Source: Didymella arachidicola
Lineage: Eukaryota; Ascomycota; Dothideomycetes; Pleosporales; Didymellaceae
DNA length: 64,000 bases
Assembly: GCA_016630955.3 (NCBI GenBank)
Contig: CM049991.1
Span: forward strand, 1,736,001 to 1,800,000
Direction: 5' to 3'
A program made the position numbers and the translations under genes. How positions within the stretch are numbered: position 1 is the stretch's first letter; each line of letters starts with the position of its first letter. The notes below the pieces were generated by a model, which worked only from the letters and a program-made list of their open reading frames with translations, was not told the origin of the DNA and did not search any database. Shown here one piece after another: positions 11,761-23,873 of this stretch.

Positions 11761-12531
11761 ACATAAGAACTCTGCTATGCCGAGTGCGTGCTGTAAAAAT
11801 TTCATCGCACTAGCTGTGATTGAACAGGTTTGTTGGCAATTTGTACGTCATTTCGAAACGATGGTTTGATAGTGTCAATGATTCCGACATCTTCAAGAAG
11901 CGAGCACTGTGTTTGATTAGCATACACCTCGTCCACTCGATTGCGGATAGTGTTGATCAGCCTGATAAGCTACGCCCGTAGAAAACGTCGCAATCGACGA
12001 AGTACTTACCTAGGTATACGTTCACGTCGGCACATCTGAATTTTTTGGAAAAATAATCTACAGGCGCTTCAACAGCTGACTGTACATAGAGTCTTTCAGT
12101 GTTTTAGTCAATATAAGCTTTCGACCCACGCAATTGTGCTGCAGCGCACTTCTTTCGACGGGTGATTGACCAATAGGCTGCGCGATGGGATATTAACAAG
12201 CTCTTCGATCTGCAATCTGGCGAAGGCCTGACCGGGATTGTTCTTTCATTCGTGTCGATGCGGTATTGTAGTGTTTGCTTCCAAAGGGCTATCTCGCATA
12301 TGTACTAGTGGTCGAACTCGAGATCGGATATTCACTAGCTCAGCAGCAAGCATCGATGAAAGTACTTGGTGACCGCAAATAGTTCTGATTACGTCCTTTT
12401 AAATTGCCATGAACGAGTTCTGGCAAACCGTTCACCATCTGGTGGGGGAGGGCAAGTCTTAGGCCACTTCAAGGATCAGTCCTCTTAACAAGGCAGGATC
12501 GATTCAAATAGAGACTGGATTACAAGATGCT
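11761..12531. other. Intergenic, no supported gene
   Basis: No open frame of note, no repeat termini and no RNA gene seen. It separates LINE1 from the next host gene. Confidence 0.5.
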
Positions 12532-13710
12532 TCACTTGGTGCGATGAGATATCCCTGACGACACATTCAGGCTTCGCTCAGCCAATTCGTTGAGGTGCTC
12601 TACGCTCCGGCCTTCCAACTCTCGCAGCGTAGGTGAGTGATGTGATGGAAAAGGTGCCGGGGTCGCATCAAGTTCTGTCACTGTCCGTGGAGAAGGCAAT
12701 TTCGCGACTTCAGCAGATCCAACTATTGCGGCCGTCGGGCTCCTGACTGGAGATTGTGATATCTGACTGAAGCTTATCTGCAGATGCGTGACATCAAAGC
12801 CGCTCGTACGATGACGGCTGCTGCGTTGAGATGTGCGCTCTGCACTATCGCGCGAGATCTCATACGGGCTATCGAGTATGGCTGGGCCATGAACATGCGC
12901 AAGTTCATGCCTTGAAGCCAAGGTGGCATAGGTGGATGAGTTTCGCGGTGCTTGTATCCGAGTGGCAGGTTTTCCAGACACACTGTGCTGGACTGGACTG
13001 GCAGCAGAGCCGAGCGGTGTACTTGTGACGGATCCAGTGTTATGGCGACTCAGATACACTGATGGTCGACTGACTCGCCATACGTCCTCTGGCACGTCTG
13101 CCTCACCATCTAGTCCATTGTGCAAGGAGCGCATATCAACTACATCAATGGTTGATGAGTTCAGGTGCAAAGAGTGTTGGTGGGATGCTGCTGTGACGCA
13201 GCTTAGTTCGAAACCAAGTGATTGGCGGTCGTGAGTTCTAAACGAGTCTACCATAGAAGGTGAGCTGTGTTCGAAAGAATTACGTCTACGAGATTTCTGT
13301 GTGCTTGATTGACGAGTTTTCCTTATCTGTGGTGTAGATGTAGTGTCCAAAGACTCTGATACTCCAGCACTCGTTGCTCGCCACTGCTCTCGGCTACATG
13401 TTATCGCCGATGGTAACATCAGGAAGAACTTGCGACAGAGACCCTCAATCTCTGGATTGTAGACTCTCCTGCAGTGAAAGTGATGGGTCCCATAGCAGCG
13501 GCAAACAGTGCTTTTGTCCTGGCTGAGATAGTGAAAGCTCTCAGAATATTTTTTCTCAATGAGCTGGCTGTTGTCTGCTCCTACAAGGTGAGTTATACGT
13601 ACAGGATATCTTTCGCGTGTCCGTTTGCTCCGTGCCACAAGGACTTCGGCCTTCCTGCGATTCTGTGAGGCCATTTCCAGACTTGCACCTGAGCATGTTC
13701 GAACTGACAT
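12532..13710 (-). CDS. Hypothetical Ser/Thr-rich protein, 392 aa
   Basis: Uninterrupted single-exon frame from ATG 13710 to the stop at 12532. The N-terminus is basic (QNRRKAEVLVARSKRTRERY). A short Cys/His-containing stretch (TVCRCYGTHHFHCRRVYNP) lies near residue 70. The remainder is Ser/Thr/Arg/His-rich and probably disordered (SSTQKSRRRNSFEHSSP). There is no signal peptide or membrane helix. I do not recognise a family. The long open frame in mixed-composition sequence argues for a real gene, but it lacks a conserved core. Confidence 0.5.
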   Translation of the reverse strand: MSVRTCSGASLEMASQNRRKAEVLVARSKRTRERYPVRITHLVGADNSQLIEKKYSESFHYLSQDKSTVCRCYGTHHFHCRRVYNPEIEGLCRKFFLMLPSAITCSREQWRATSAGVSESLDTTSTPQIRKTRQSSTQKSRRRNSFEHSSPSMVDSFRTHDRQSLGFELSCVTAASHQHSLHLNSSTIDVVDMRSLHNGLDGEADVPEDVWRVSRPSVYLSRHNTGSVTSTPLGSAASPVQHSVSGKPATRIQAPRNSSTYATLASRHELAHVHGPAILDSPYEISRDSAERTSQRSSRHRTSGFDVTHLQISFSQISQSPVRSPTAAIVGSAEVAKLPSPRTVTELDATPAPFPSHHSPTLRELEGRSVEHLNELAERSLNVSSGISHRTK

Positions 13711-14876
13711 TTCATTCGCGGTTCAATAAGACTTTGACACAGTCCCCCCGCGCAGTCGAAATTGAGTATGGCTTTTCAAGGCGAACTTGTTGTGTATTGA
13801 AAGCTTCTCTCAGTTCGAATGCACGAATAAAGCATGGCAGATGCGAATCGACATTGTGTACGCACTTTCTTTGTATCTTTGAAGATATTGATGAAAGGAA
13901 AAGATCATTGTGCATAGGTTTCAATGATCCTGAAGACTACATCAATGCGACTTGCTTTGCATGCCCAACAAAGAATTTCTCCGTAATGCCGCTCATACAG
14001 AAGCGAGAATTTACCAGCTTCCAACTGTGGTAACAAAGCTCTGATCGGCTTCACCATTAAATGGGAGTAAATCACCTCGTCTGAGAGTTGCATCAAAAGA
14101 CCTCGGGCATGACGTTCCAGTCAAAAGGCGATGCGTAAAGTTGTGCGCTGATGCGCTGATGCTTGTGTTTCCTCATGAGTGACCACAGCGTACAGCCCAG
14201 CAGCCATGCACGAATAATACCTGCACTCGGCTATTCACTTGCCATACATCCATGATACCAGGGTACTGTCTCTGAATCCGGTACAAAGAACGAGAATTAA
14301 CTTTAGGGAACTCATTCTTAAGTCTGGCTCGGTGTCGGACACGCATACGGTATATAAGCATTTTCTGACCTCTCCGTATATTGAATTGTCTGCTTGCAAA
14401 TCATTCCGCATGCGCCAAAATCTTACACGGGCGTTCAATTCACTGGCAAGCAGTAATTGTGCGAGTTACCAGCGGTCACCTTTTCAGCGCTAAGTGTGCG
14501 AGAATATGACATCTAAGTCTCACGCAGAATAACTCGGGGGAGCAATTGCTGCCTATAGCTATAGATGTCGGCAAACACCCACGACGCTCTTGCACGGCTC
14601 CACTAGCTCAAGGCATCAAGTTGGCGACCTAAGAAAGCCACGTTCACCTCGCAATTGCCCACAGAAGAACTAGACTAGCCCCACTTGCCTTCTGTGTACC
14701 CACCTTCACCCATTCAAATTCAAAACATCATGCCATCGGCTTCGCCCCTACAACCCTTCCTTCGTTCTATACTCAACCTTCACCACTAGCACATGGGGCC
14801 TCCGTGCTTCACACACACCGTTTACAATCTCAATCTGCATCCAGTACGAGGTCTGTCTCATACACTATCGAGCACG
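13711..14876. other. Intergenic, no supported gene
   Basis: Several overlapping short open frames on both strands with no motif. The final 150 bp form the upstream region of the GH128 gene; a pyrimidine-rich stretch around 14690-14770 (CCACTTGCC, CCCACCTTCACCC) is typical of fungal promoters near the transcription start. Confidence 0.45.
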
Positions 14877-15869
14877 ATGCTCCCCTTTCAAGCTTTCATA
14901 TTTGTGAGCTTGGCACTCTTGAGTTTCGTAGGTGCAAATCCTCTCCGCAAAGTCGTCGCGCGTGCGCCTCCAGAGACCCCAGGTCTCAAGCGTCGCGGTG
15001 TCGCCTACAATGAAGCTGCGTACCTCAAGTACTTTACCGTTCCAGGGACTCATCTTACCTGGGTATGTTCAGCTCTCAATTGATGTGAGACCATCATAGT
15101 AACTACTAGGCAGACCTACAATTGGGATTCGCGCAGCAACGTTGAGGCTAGCGCTTACTCCGGGCTCGAGTTTGTCCCCATGCTTCACTCTAATAGTCCT
15201 GACCATACTAGTAAGTGGGATGTGGACGTCTGGAACGCTTCTCTCGTAAACAAGGATTTGCCCACTCACCTGCTTGGATTCAACGAGCCTGACAACTGCG
15301 AGTAAGTCTTGAATGTGTCAGCCAGACAATGCTAACGCATCCAGCCTTGGTATGGGTGGATCCTGCATGGACCTTGGCACCGCAGTTGCAGCTTGGAAGC
15401 AGTACATCGAACCTCAGAAAGTTCTCAAAGATAAGATGTATTTCGGATCGCCTGCTGTCACTAATGGACCCAACGGCCTAAAGTACCTCGCGTCTTTCAT
15501 CGATGCTTGCACTGGATGCAAGATTGACTTCATTAACATCCATTGGTACGGTGTTTTGATGTTCACAACCTACTTTTACTGACATGTCTCAGGTACGATG
15601 ACGCCTCGAACACTGCATACTTCAAGAACCACATCGAGGACGCACGCAAGATCGCTGCTGGTCGCCCCATTTGGATTACAGAATTCAGAGCACGCGGATC
15701 CGATGACCAAGTCAAGGCGTTCATGGACGAAATATTTCCATGGCTCGATGCCTCCGGTGATATCCACCGCTACGCCTACTTCATGGCTACCCAGGGCGAC
15801 GGTTTTTTGATCAACAATGGTGGTAAGAGCCTCAGCAACATTGGCTCACACTACACTTTCCACTCGTGA
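14877..15869 (+). CDS. Secreted glycoside hydrolase, GH128 (glyco_hydro_cc, beta-1,3-glucanase-like)
   Basis: Four exons (14877-15062, 15114-15301, 15345-15545, 15593-15869) encode 283 residues. A signal peptide (MLPFQAFIFVSLALLSFVGA) is followed by a short basic stretch. The core has HLLGFNEPDN, whose Glu is the predicted acid/base, FINIHWY on the beta-barrel, and IWITEFRARG with the predicted nucleophile Glu. The C-terminus has YAYFMATQGDGFLINN, another family hallmark. Members cleave beta-1,3-glucans of fungal or host walls. The chosen ATG is the one immediately upstream of the signal peptide; an upstream in-frame ATG at 14793 would bury it. No damage is seen despite nearby transposons. 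Confidence 0.9.
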
Positions 15870-16156
15870 CGGAGATCAGGTAATCTCACTAGAACGAGAC
15901 CAGGAGGATGTAATCGGTTATCACAACTTTTACCATGGCATGGTCGGTGATGGAATATCATCTACAAATCCACAGGTGTGGATCCCATCTCAATCTTGAA
16001 CAAGTAGACTTTGAACGCCTTTTGTCGGCACTTTGACAGCATGGATTGGAACAAAAACACTTCAGGAGCCTTCTTGGATGCAAACATGACTCCTATGGTG
16101 AATATAACGCTAAGCAAATTATTCAGCCGTGTTTGAGCTCCATCTCAGTGTTTTGA

Positions 16157-17370
16157 TCAAGACCCAGGAGTCCATGGTTGCCCAATGGCCTTCCTAATCC
16201 CACCCTCGAACAGTTCAATAGTCTGGTTCATGCCCATTCCACTCGCAATCGCCAATTGAAGCATGATTCTTGCTTGGATGACGTGCACAAAGCCTGACTT
16301 GGCATATGTGGGCTCTCTTTCCGGGCTGCTTGGTCCAAATGGACTTCTTGTCCCAACAACAATCTGCAGACCAGTTCCAAGAGCTTCGGCAATCTCATCC
16401 TGGCCGGTCGGAACGGCACCATTACCAGTTCCTGCTATAACTACCCCCGAGGCACCGTTTGCCTGTGCATTTAGGACGAGCTTTCCGTCAAATTCTCGAG
16501 CCGCGTAGAGGATATCGACCTTTGGTAGAGCTGGATAGGAAGAATGCCTGGAAACAAGCGACAGATCAAAAGCGTGCTTGAACAGTGGCTGCGATGGCGT
16601 GTTATAGAAGATTGGTAAGCTGTTGATGAAGATGCCTAGGTCGCCAGTAGCTGTAGGACCAAAAGCATCTGGGTTGGTCGAGTGCAATTTGGTCACCCAG
16701 TAGCCAGGGATTATACGCGCATTAAACGCGACCATTAGGCCTCGATTCCGTGCTTCAGAGTTTGCGGCCAGCATAACACCATCGAAGAAGTTCGCGTCTC
16801 CATCATATGATAAGTAGGTCCAGGGACGCATCGCTCCCACAGCAACAATAGGCTTGCCGCAGTTGACAAGGCTGTCCATGAGGAAAGCGGTCTCCTCCAG
16901 AGAGTTGGTACCATGTGTGTAGACTGCTCCAACGATATCGCTGTCTTCAGAGCACAAGGCGTCGTAGGCAAAGCGAGTCATGTTCATCACTATTGCATCA
17001 CGGGTGCCTACCGAGCCGTCGTGGCTAGTCCAGTTTGATACAGCGAGTTGGGTGTGGTTGAGTAAGTAAGGGTTACGGGCTATGATTTCTTCGCCACTGA
17101 TTGACAGCTGACCATACTGCGTGTCATCCAATGCGCCGTAGATAGAGCCACCTGCGATTGTGCCTCCAGTGTACAAGACTCTGTGCCTTATAAGTCTCGC
17201 GTTCACACATTACGTAAGCGTACTTACAAGACTTTTGGCAACGTACTGTTCCCACCCAGCCATTTTAGACCCAGCCGTTCGCTCGCTGTTGTGGCATTGC
17301 GTGGAGTTAATGACGGGGCGGCACTGCTGGCAACCAGGAATAAGGCAGAAGCTAGGAAGCCGAGAAGCAT
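16157..17370 (-). CDS. Secreted L-asparaginase (type II)
   Basis: Two exons (17228-17370 and 16157-17180; 47-bp intron with GTAAGT donor) give 388 residues. A signal peptide (MLLGFLASALFLVASSA) is followed by an extracellular domain with several N-glycosylation sequons (NATT, NSTL). KVLVLYTGGTIAGG carries the first catalytic Thr and its exact joining at the intron supports the model. The second motif reads THGTNSLEETAFL, whereas bacterial and yeast enzymes have HGTDT; the usual catalytic Asp is Asn here. GAMRP and the SYDGDANFFDG stretch are also conserved. The enzyme is predicted to release ammonium from asparagine outside the cell. The Asn substitution makes activity uncertain. Confidence 0.88.
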
Positions 17371-17857
17371 TTTTTAGGCTCACAATCTCCACGAAAGGTA
17401 CTCGTATGGTACGCATGGTGAAGAGTCCTGTTTTTATAATGCTCATCCGATTATTGATACCCGATCTGTCTCGCGGAACTGCCGGCAAATTCACAACTTC
17501 CGGCATCACTTCGGTTGCTTTCCAAGATTCTCTCGCGACTCCAGGCGTAGAGGTCCGATAGGCAGTACACATTCGCGCTCGGTAACATGGTTTAATAAGA
17601 GAAGCGAGGCTATAAGCTCGCCCATATAGATTCCGCGCACATATGGTTCCCGCGCACTTCCTTACCAGAATAATCCCTGCATAAGGACGTGCACCTCTCT
17701 TAAACCTAAGTGGATTAGCCTAATTTTTAAAACATAATATAGTCTATAGTATGCTAAGAAATAATACTTATATGTTTTGGTTTTTTAAGCTTAGTAAGCT
17801 CTATCTATTCTAGTTTCAAGAATTTATATACTAAAATTAGCTTTTAACGTACATATA
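17371..17857. other. Intergenic grading into AT-rich, RIP-like sequence
   Basis: The first 200 bp are ordinary promoter-like sequence for the asparaginase gene. From about 17700 the sequence becomes AT-rich and TpA-rich with no readable frame, which looks like decayed repeat. Confidence 0.5.
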
Positions 17858-17898
17858 ACGTACAACACGGGCGAGTGGACCACACGGGCGAGTGGAAA
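17858..17898 (+). repeat. Solo pogo-type terminal repeat with two tandem boxes
   Basis: After TA at 17856-17857 the sequence reads ACGTACAACACGGGCGAGTGG, then a second ACACGGGCGAGTGG box. This is the same outer ACGTAC plus paired box arrangement seen at the ends of P14 and P15. LINE2 follows directly. It may be the lost left end of P2 or the remnant of another element. Confidence 0.65.
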
Positions 17899-18021
17899 AC
17901 ACGACAACAGCGAGAATTTCACTTTTTGGAATCAACGCAATTTACCGCACGCAAACGTCTACTAGAGACGCCGTTCGACTAGCCAGCACTCAGGAGCAGC
18001 GCCCACTGCTTCTGAGGCGTC

Positions 18022-19425
18022 ATGGCGACACCGTGGCCTCGACGGTCGACATGGCCCAGCCCAATTCGCGAGCACGCTACATGCCTCAGCACTTTTCTGC
18101 ACGACGTACTGCACCTTATCGAGCGCACCGGCAGCCAGTCCACGCCGACAGACATCGTCAGCGACATCATTCGCGGCTCACTGACGTTCGTCTTGAAGAT
18201 GCAGCACACGCCCGACCTCAGCGCTATCAGCGACGCCCTCCGCGTCGCCCAGACCGAGGCCAAGGCTACAGCAGAACACACGGCGCAGGCCCTCGACGTA
18301 ATCAAGAGCGAACTCAAGAACACCGTAGAACTCGTTCAACAGTCAGCAGCGAACATACAACAGAATAGCAACACGGCAGAGGAGGCGAGGGCAGCGGCCA
18401 AGGATGCTACAGAGGTGGGTAAAGCGACGCTGGAGGTTGCGAGAGAGATCAGGAACAAGAGACCACAAGAGCAGGCGAACGGACCCATGAGCTACGCTGC
18501 AGCAGCAGCCAGGGGCATCCCACTAGCAGCTACATACAATGCACAAAGCGTCAAACAACCATCTGCGCAGACACAGCGTGAGGTCATCATGAACATCAGA
18601 GACCCGCTCACCGTACAGAGCCTGCGGGCTATGAACCCCAGTAATCTCAAACTGCATGTCCAGCGTGCCATCGAGCAGAGCGGCAACGAAAACATAGCAA
18701 GCGTGAAGATTTTCTCATCTAACCAGCTGAAGAGCGGAGACCTAAGCATCAAGACAGCAAGCAGCAGTGAGGTCGAGGCGCTGCGACAGTTCGCGGACGA
18801 CTGGGCCCACCGCATCGGCAGTGGGACTACAGTGCAGATCCCGACGTTCGGCGTCCTGGCTCACGGCATACGCACGAGCACGATGGACATAAGCAAGCTC
18901 GACGAGATTAGAGCGCAGATCCTGCAGGACAACCGACCGTTCATACCCCGGGCGGAGATAAGACACATAAGCTGGCTGACCAGAGACGCGTCTGCCAAGA
19001 CGTCATCAACCATCACTATTGAGTTCACTAAGCCAGAGGACGCCAACAAGATCATCGACGAGGGCCTGATCTGGCAGGGAGAGGTCTTCCAGTGCGAGCG
19101 ATACGAGCGGCAGTGCCGAGTGAAGCAGTGCTTTAAGTGCCAAAGATACGGCCACATAGGAACCCAGTGCAAGGCAGCAACAGCATGTGGCCACTGTGCG
19201 CAGGAACACGACACCCGGGACTGCCCATCGAGGGCCGGACAAACCATAGCCAGGAAGTGTGCTGCCTGCCGCGGCGAGCACGAAGCATGGAGCCGCCAGT
19301 GCCCCACCAGGAAGGACGAGATGGCCAAGGCGAGGGCCGCGTACGAGATGCGACCGCGCTACCATCACGTTTCGCAAACGGTCGGACAAAACGCGCAGCT
19401 TGATATACCGACATCTACAATTTGA
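18022..19425 (+). CDS. LINE2 ORF1, gag-like RNA-binding protein
   Basis: Open over 467 residues. The N-terminal third is helical and Ala/Gln/Glu-rich (probable coiled coil, ALDVIKSELKNTVELVQQSA). A middle domain resembles the RRM-like part of LINE gag proteins (LKLHVQRAIEQSG to WLTRDASAKTSSTITIEF). Three Cys/His knuckles follow: CFKCQRYGHIGTQC, CGHCAQEHDTRDC and CAACRGEHEAWSRQC. ORF1 proteins coat the LINE RNA. Unlike ORF2 it has no internal stop, although the true start could lie elsewhere because other frames are open in the 5' region. Confidence 0.85.
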   Translation: MATPWPRRSTWPSPIREHATCLSTFLHDVLHLIERTGSQSTPTDIVSDIIRGSLTFVLKMQHTPDLSAISDALRVAQTEAKATAEHTAQALDVIKSELKNTVELVQQSAANIQQNSNTAEEARAAAKDATEVGKATLEVAREIRNKRPQEQANGPMSYAAAAARGIPLAATYNAQSVKQPSAQTQREVIMNIRDPLTVQSLRAMNPSNLKLHVQRAIEQSGNENIASVKIFSSNQLKSGDLSIKTASSSEVEALRQFADDWAHRIGSGTTVQIPTFGVLAHGIRTSTMDISKLDEIRAQILQDNRPFIPRAEIRHISWLTRDASAKTSSTITIEFTKPEDANKIIDEGLIWQGEVFQCERYERQCRVKQCFKCQRYGHIGTQCKAATACGHCAQEHDTRDCPSRAGQTIARKCAACRGEHEAWSRQCPTRKDEMAKARAAYEMRPRYHHVSQTVGQNAQLDIPTSTI

Positions 19426-19697
19426 AGGAGAAGACCCAGCCAACCGGCTGCGGCTTCGCAACCGACGCAGCTCACCAGAAACCGATCGCAAACTGGACGA
19501 GGACAGAAGAGGACCAATGCCGGAGCCAATGTCGACACGACGGATTAGGAGATCCCATTAACACATGCAAACGCGAGCTAGAGACCGCATCGACAGATCA
19601 TACCAAGCAGGAGAGCTCTGGAAGCAACTGGAAACAGCGCCCGCGCGACACAAAACCACAGCAGCCATCACATGGAGATCGACTCCGATAACGATGC

Positions 19698-22600
19698 ATG
19701 AATAGACACGCCACACTAAGCATACTACAGTACAACGTACACAGATCAAGAGACATGGTAATAGCGAGCATGCTGCGCGACCCCCGAGTTCACGAGTACG
19801 ACATTCTGGCCATCCAGGAACCGTGGAGGAACCCCTTCGCGGCGACGACACACCACCCAGCGAAAAGTGTGTTTCACCTCTGCCGTCCAGCAGAAGAAGA
19901 GGCAGGGCCCGCCCGGGTATGCTTCTTTATTAACAAGAGATTAGACCACAAGAAGTGGCAGTTCAAGGAGCACAGCAGAGACATTTGCTCGCTCACAATG
20001 CAACTCGACAACGATCAACAAGAGGGACAACACATTACTATACACAACATCTACAATCTGTTAAGACGTAGCGAGAACAACAGCACGGTACTAACAGAAG
20101 TTCGCACAATATTGCACAACAATCAGTCCTAAGAGCAGATCCTGCTTGGCGACTTCAACCTGCACCACTCCATGTGGGGAGGCGCAAACGTGAGACACAT
20201 CGACCCCGAATCTGCAGATCTGCTAGCGATCATAGAGGACTTCAACCTAAATAGTACCCTGCCTCCTAGAGCCATCACATACGAAGAAAGAACCTCGCGC
20301 ACGACCATTAACCTGTGTCTAGTGACCGTGGGTCTGGTCGATCGGGTGATCAGAAGCCAGGTCGACCGAGACCTCGATCACGACTCCGACCATCTTCCTA
20401 TTAGCACTGTTATAGACATGAGGGTACAGCAGCTAGAAAAGCCACTAAAACGAGACTGGAGACGATTAGATAAAGGAACATATCACAAAGCGCTTAAACA
20501 GGCTTTACCGCCACTTCGCAGACCCGCAAACAAGACAGCGCTTGACGCATATGTCCAAGAGGTCGTTCGGGCAATCCAAAGGGCCATTAAAAGAACAATA
20601 CCACACACACGCCCGTCAGACTGAGCCAAAGGGGGTTGGTCGGAAGAGTGCAGCGCAGTGCTCGCGGAAGCGAAGAGACTCAAGAGAGCGCACAGCCAGC
20701 GCCACACAGACGAGTCGTAGGAGGCTTACCGCGCAGCAAGGAACCTCAAAGCAAGAACAATCAAGAAGGCACTAAGGGACGCTCACAGAGAACAGGTAGA
20801 GCAAGCCGCGAAGTCGCTAGAAGCATTGTGGAGACTCGTTAAGTGGGCGAAGACAAGAGGAAACGAGGCCCCTATAGTCACACCGGTCATACAACATCCA
20901 GGGATACAGGAGGAGATAACAGATCCGAAAGCCAAAGCGGATGTGTTCCGTGAGGCTTTCTTCCTAGCACCACCGGAAGCAGATCTGGAGGATATACGAG
21001 ACGCACAGTACGACAACCAAGTAGTCATGCCGCCAGTAACAGAAAAAGAGGTCAGGGACGCCATTCGAGCCGCATCGCCGCTTAAGGCACCTGGCCCGGA
21101 CGGTATCGCCAACAAGGCCCTACAAGCAGGAACGGCCCACCTTGTACCCCATCTAACGAGGATCTTCAACTAGAGCTTGCGCCTAGGTTTCTGCCCGACC
21201 CACTTTCGCGAGTCGACCACGGTCGTCCTACGCAAGCCGGGCAAAGACAACTACACGACACCGAAGTCGTATAGACCTATCGCGCTCATAAACACCACAG
21301 GCAAGATTATGGATGCAGTTATGGCACGACGCCTCAGCTACCTGGCTGAGACCCATCAAGTCCTACCGCCGACACACATGGGCGGCAGGAAGATGCGCTC
21401 GACCGAGCACGCTCTTCACGCCGTCACCTATAAGATATACGAAGCATGGAGCCAGAACACTAGCCAGGTAGCTAGTCTCTTGCTGCTTGACGTTTCTAGC
21501 GCCTTCGACAACGTCTCGCACACACGACTGCTTCACAATCTGCGAAAGAGGCGAGTAGATGAGAAGACAGTAAGGTGGATTGCAAGCTTCCTTAGCAACA
21601 GACAGACGAGCATTGCAATCGACGGCTTCCGGTCGCCAGCGTATCAGATTAACACAGGCATACCCCAGGGATCGCCACTGTCACCCATTCTCTACCTCTT
21701 CTACAACGCCGACCTGATAGACGAATGCAATTAGGCGCCAGACGCCATCTCCACAGGCTACATAGACAACGTCGGCATCCTCGCGTGGGGTAAGACAACA
21801 GAGCAGACTTGCGAGACACTGGGCAGGATCCTAGAGAGGGCACAGCGTTAGGCTAGCACACACACATCGGTCTTCGCCCTAAATAAGTTCCAGCTCACCC
21901 ACTTTACAAGATCACGCAAGCGCGTTAAAACAGATACACCGATTCAAACAGCGTAGGGCGAGATACGACCCGAAGCAACGTGCAAGTACCTTAGACTAAC
22001 GATGGACACAAAGCTTCACTGGAAACAACATACAGAGGGTATTAGACGGAAAGCAACAAAGACAATTAACGCTCTGAGCTGCCTCGGCGGATCTAAGTGG
22101 GGCGCCAGCCTTATAGACATGCGACGGATATATGCAAGCACCGTGCTACCTCAGATGATGTACGCATGCTCAATATGGTCGAACGCAAGTGCTAAGGGAA
22201 AACTGTACACAAAGAAAACGCTAAACACGCTAAAGAGTCTACAAGCAAGAGCGGCGAGAGTGATATGCGGAGCCTACAAAGCCACGTCAAACGCTGCGCT
22301 CGATGTCGAGGCCTTCCTCCTACCCATCGAGCAGCAGATATGGAAACACAACACAGATACTGTCACCCGACTGTTATCATGCACCAACATCGCGGCCACC
22401 TTAGGGTTCCAGATGAACACAACCCAGTTGACAGTCGCAGACAAGGCCCGCATTAGACACACCAGCCCATGGCAGAAACTCCATATCAACATGAAGAGCA
22501 GGCGAGACCACGACCTGGACAGACAAGAGCAGATCCCATGCTTCCTCACTCCACCCTGGAGACAAGGCCCAGCCACCTACATTGACGCGACCGCGGAGGA

Positions 22601-23588
22601 GGCGCGGGCGAGACACAACAGAGACTACGTGAACGAAGACAGCCTCAGCATTTACACAGACGGCAGCGGCATCGAAGGTGAAATAGGCTCTGCAGCATTG
22701 TGCCCGCTCACGCAACAGGTACGGTCCGTGCACATGGGGCCAGACACAGCGTCGACAGTATATGCAGCAGAGCTACAGGGTATCAGCTTAGCTTTACAGA
22801 TCGCTCAAGATTATGCAAACAGAAATGGCGCGCGACGAGACGTTGCAATATACACAGACAATCAGGCCGCCATCTGGTCCATCGCCAAGGCGGAGGGACG
22901 ATCAGGAGCCTACATCCTCGCGGACATCGCACGACAGGTCCAGGAGCTCCAGGATAAAGGACGGACAGTAACCGTCCGATGGATACCAGCCCACGTGGGC
23001 ATCCCGGGAAACGAGGCCGTCGACAAAGCGGCCAAGGAGGCCACTGGATGGAGGGAAAACGGTCGCAGAGGCTCACCAGCAGACGCACCTCCCAAATTAT
23101 ACACTATAAGGTCGACAACAAAAAGATGGTGCAAAACGCAAGCGGAGCGGGCATGGATAGCGAAGTGGCACAAAGATACCAAAGGTCGCGCAACCTACAG
23201 ACACACGCCCACACCCACCAAGAAAGTCCTCCAGCTCCACGAGGGGCGATCCAAACGGCAGAGCGCGATGCTGGTACAGCTGCGGACTGAGAAGATCGGG
23301 TTCAACGACTTCCTCTTCGCCCGAAGAGTGCCAGACGTCACCAGCCCACGCTGTGACTGCGGAGCAAGACGACAGACCGTCGCGCACATCCTCCTCCATT
23401 GCAGCAAGCGCAGGAATCTCCGGAACCGCATCTTCGCCAACCTGTCCGGACGAGACAACATCCGGGCCATCCTAAGCACGCCACAGCTAGCCACCAAAGC
23501 CATCGAGTATATAGACCAGACGCAGATCCTTGGGCAAAATGGGGATCGCAGGCGCGCAGACGACAGCCGAGCGCTGGGGGGAGACTGA
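19698..23588 (+). pseudogene. LINE2 ORF2 polyprotein, nonsense-mutated
   Basis: Starts with an APE-type endonuclease (LSILQYNVHRS, AIQEPW, LGDFNLHH, DHDSDHLPIST). RT follows (SPLKAPGPDGIANKA, LRKPGKDNY, GIPQGSPLSPILY). The RT active site reads YIDNV instead of YIDDV. RNase H has all four acidic positions (YTDGSG, AELQG, YTDNQA, NEAVDKAAKEA). A Cys-rich motif (CDCGARRQTVAHILLHC) ends the protein. Stops interrupt the frame near 20130, 20624, 20718, 21172, 21733, 21850 and 21957, all single transitions from plausible sense codons. The part from 22002 to the end is open. Confidence 0.88.
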
Positions 23589-23873
23589 AGGTATCGCAGA
23601 CGCACAACACGAGGCAACCATGCCTCTACGAGCCTAGAAGTGCAGTGTTCAATTAGTAGAGTCATTATCTAGATGAGGTTGGCAGCCACGTGTAGATAGG
23701 GATGAGAGGGAAACGGCAGGTCGCGGGGACAGATGGTTCCTTTCGAGGGATGAAGTGGGGCGGCGCGGATCAACGTCTGCACCGCGTCGGCTGTCTGCCA
23801 AGCCTGCCAGCCGGGCATAGCTGCGGGTTCGCGGCTGAAACCGTGTAGGAAATACCAAACCAAACCAAACCAT

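Larger units (their letters stand above)
17899..23873 (+). mobile_element. LINE2: near full-length Tad1-like non-LTR retrotransposon
   Basis: Contains a 5' UTR, ORF1 with zinc knuckles, ORF2 with endonuclease, RT and RNase H, and a 3' UTR ending in (CCAAA)n at 23850-23873. The 3' tail joins directly to the C-terminal codons of P2's transposase, so the LINE appears to have landed in or beside P2. No clear target-site duplication could be seen. Confidence 0.88.

Noticed and set aside
17892..18368. Alternative plus-strand frame overlapping the start of LINE2 ORF1
   Set aside because: Low-complexity His/Arg-rich product, out of frame with the gag domain; likely a shadow frame, although it could contain part of the true 5' region.
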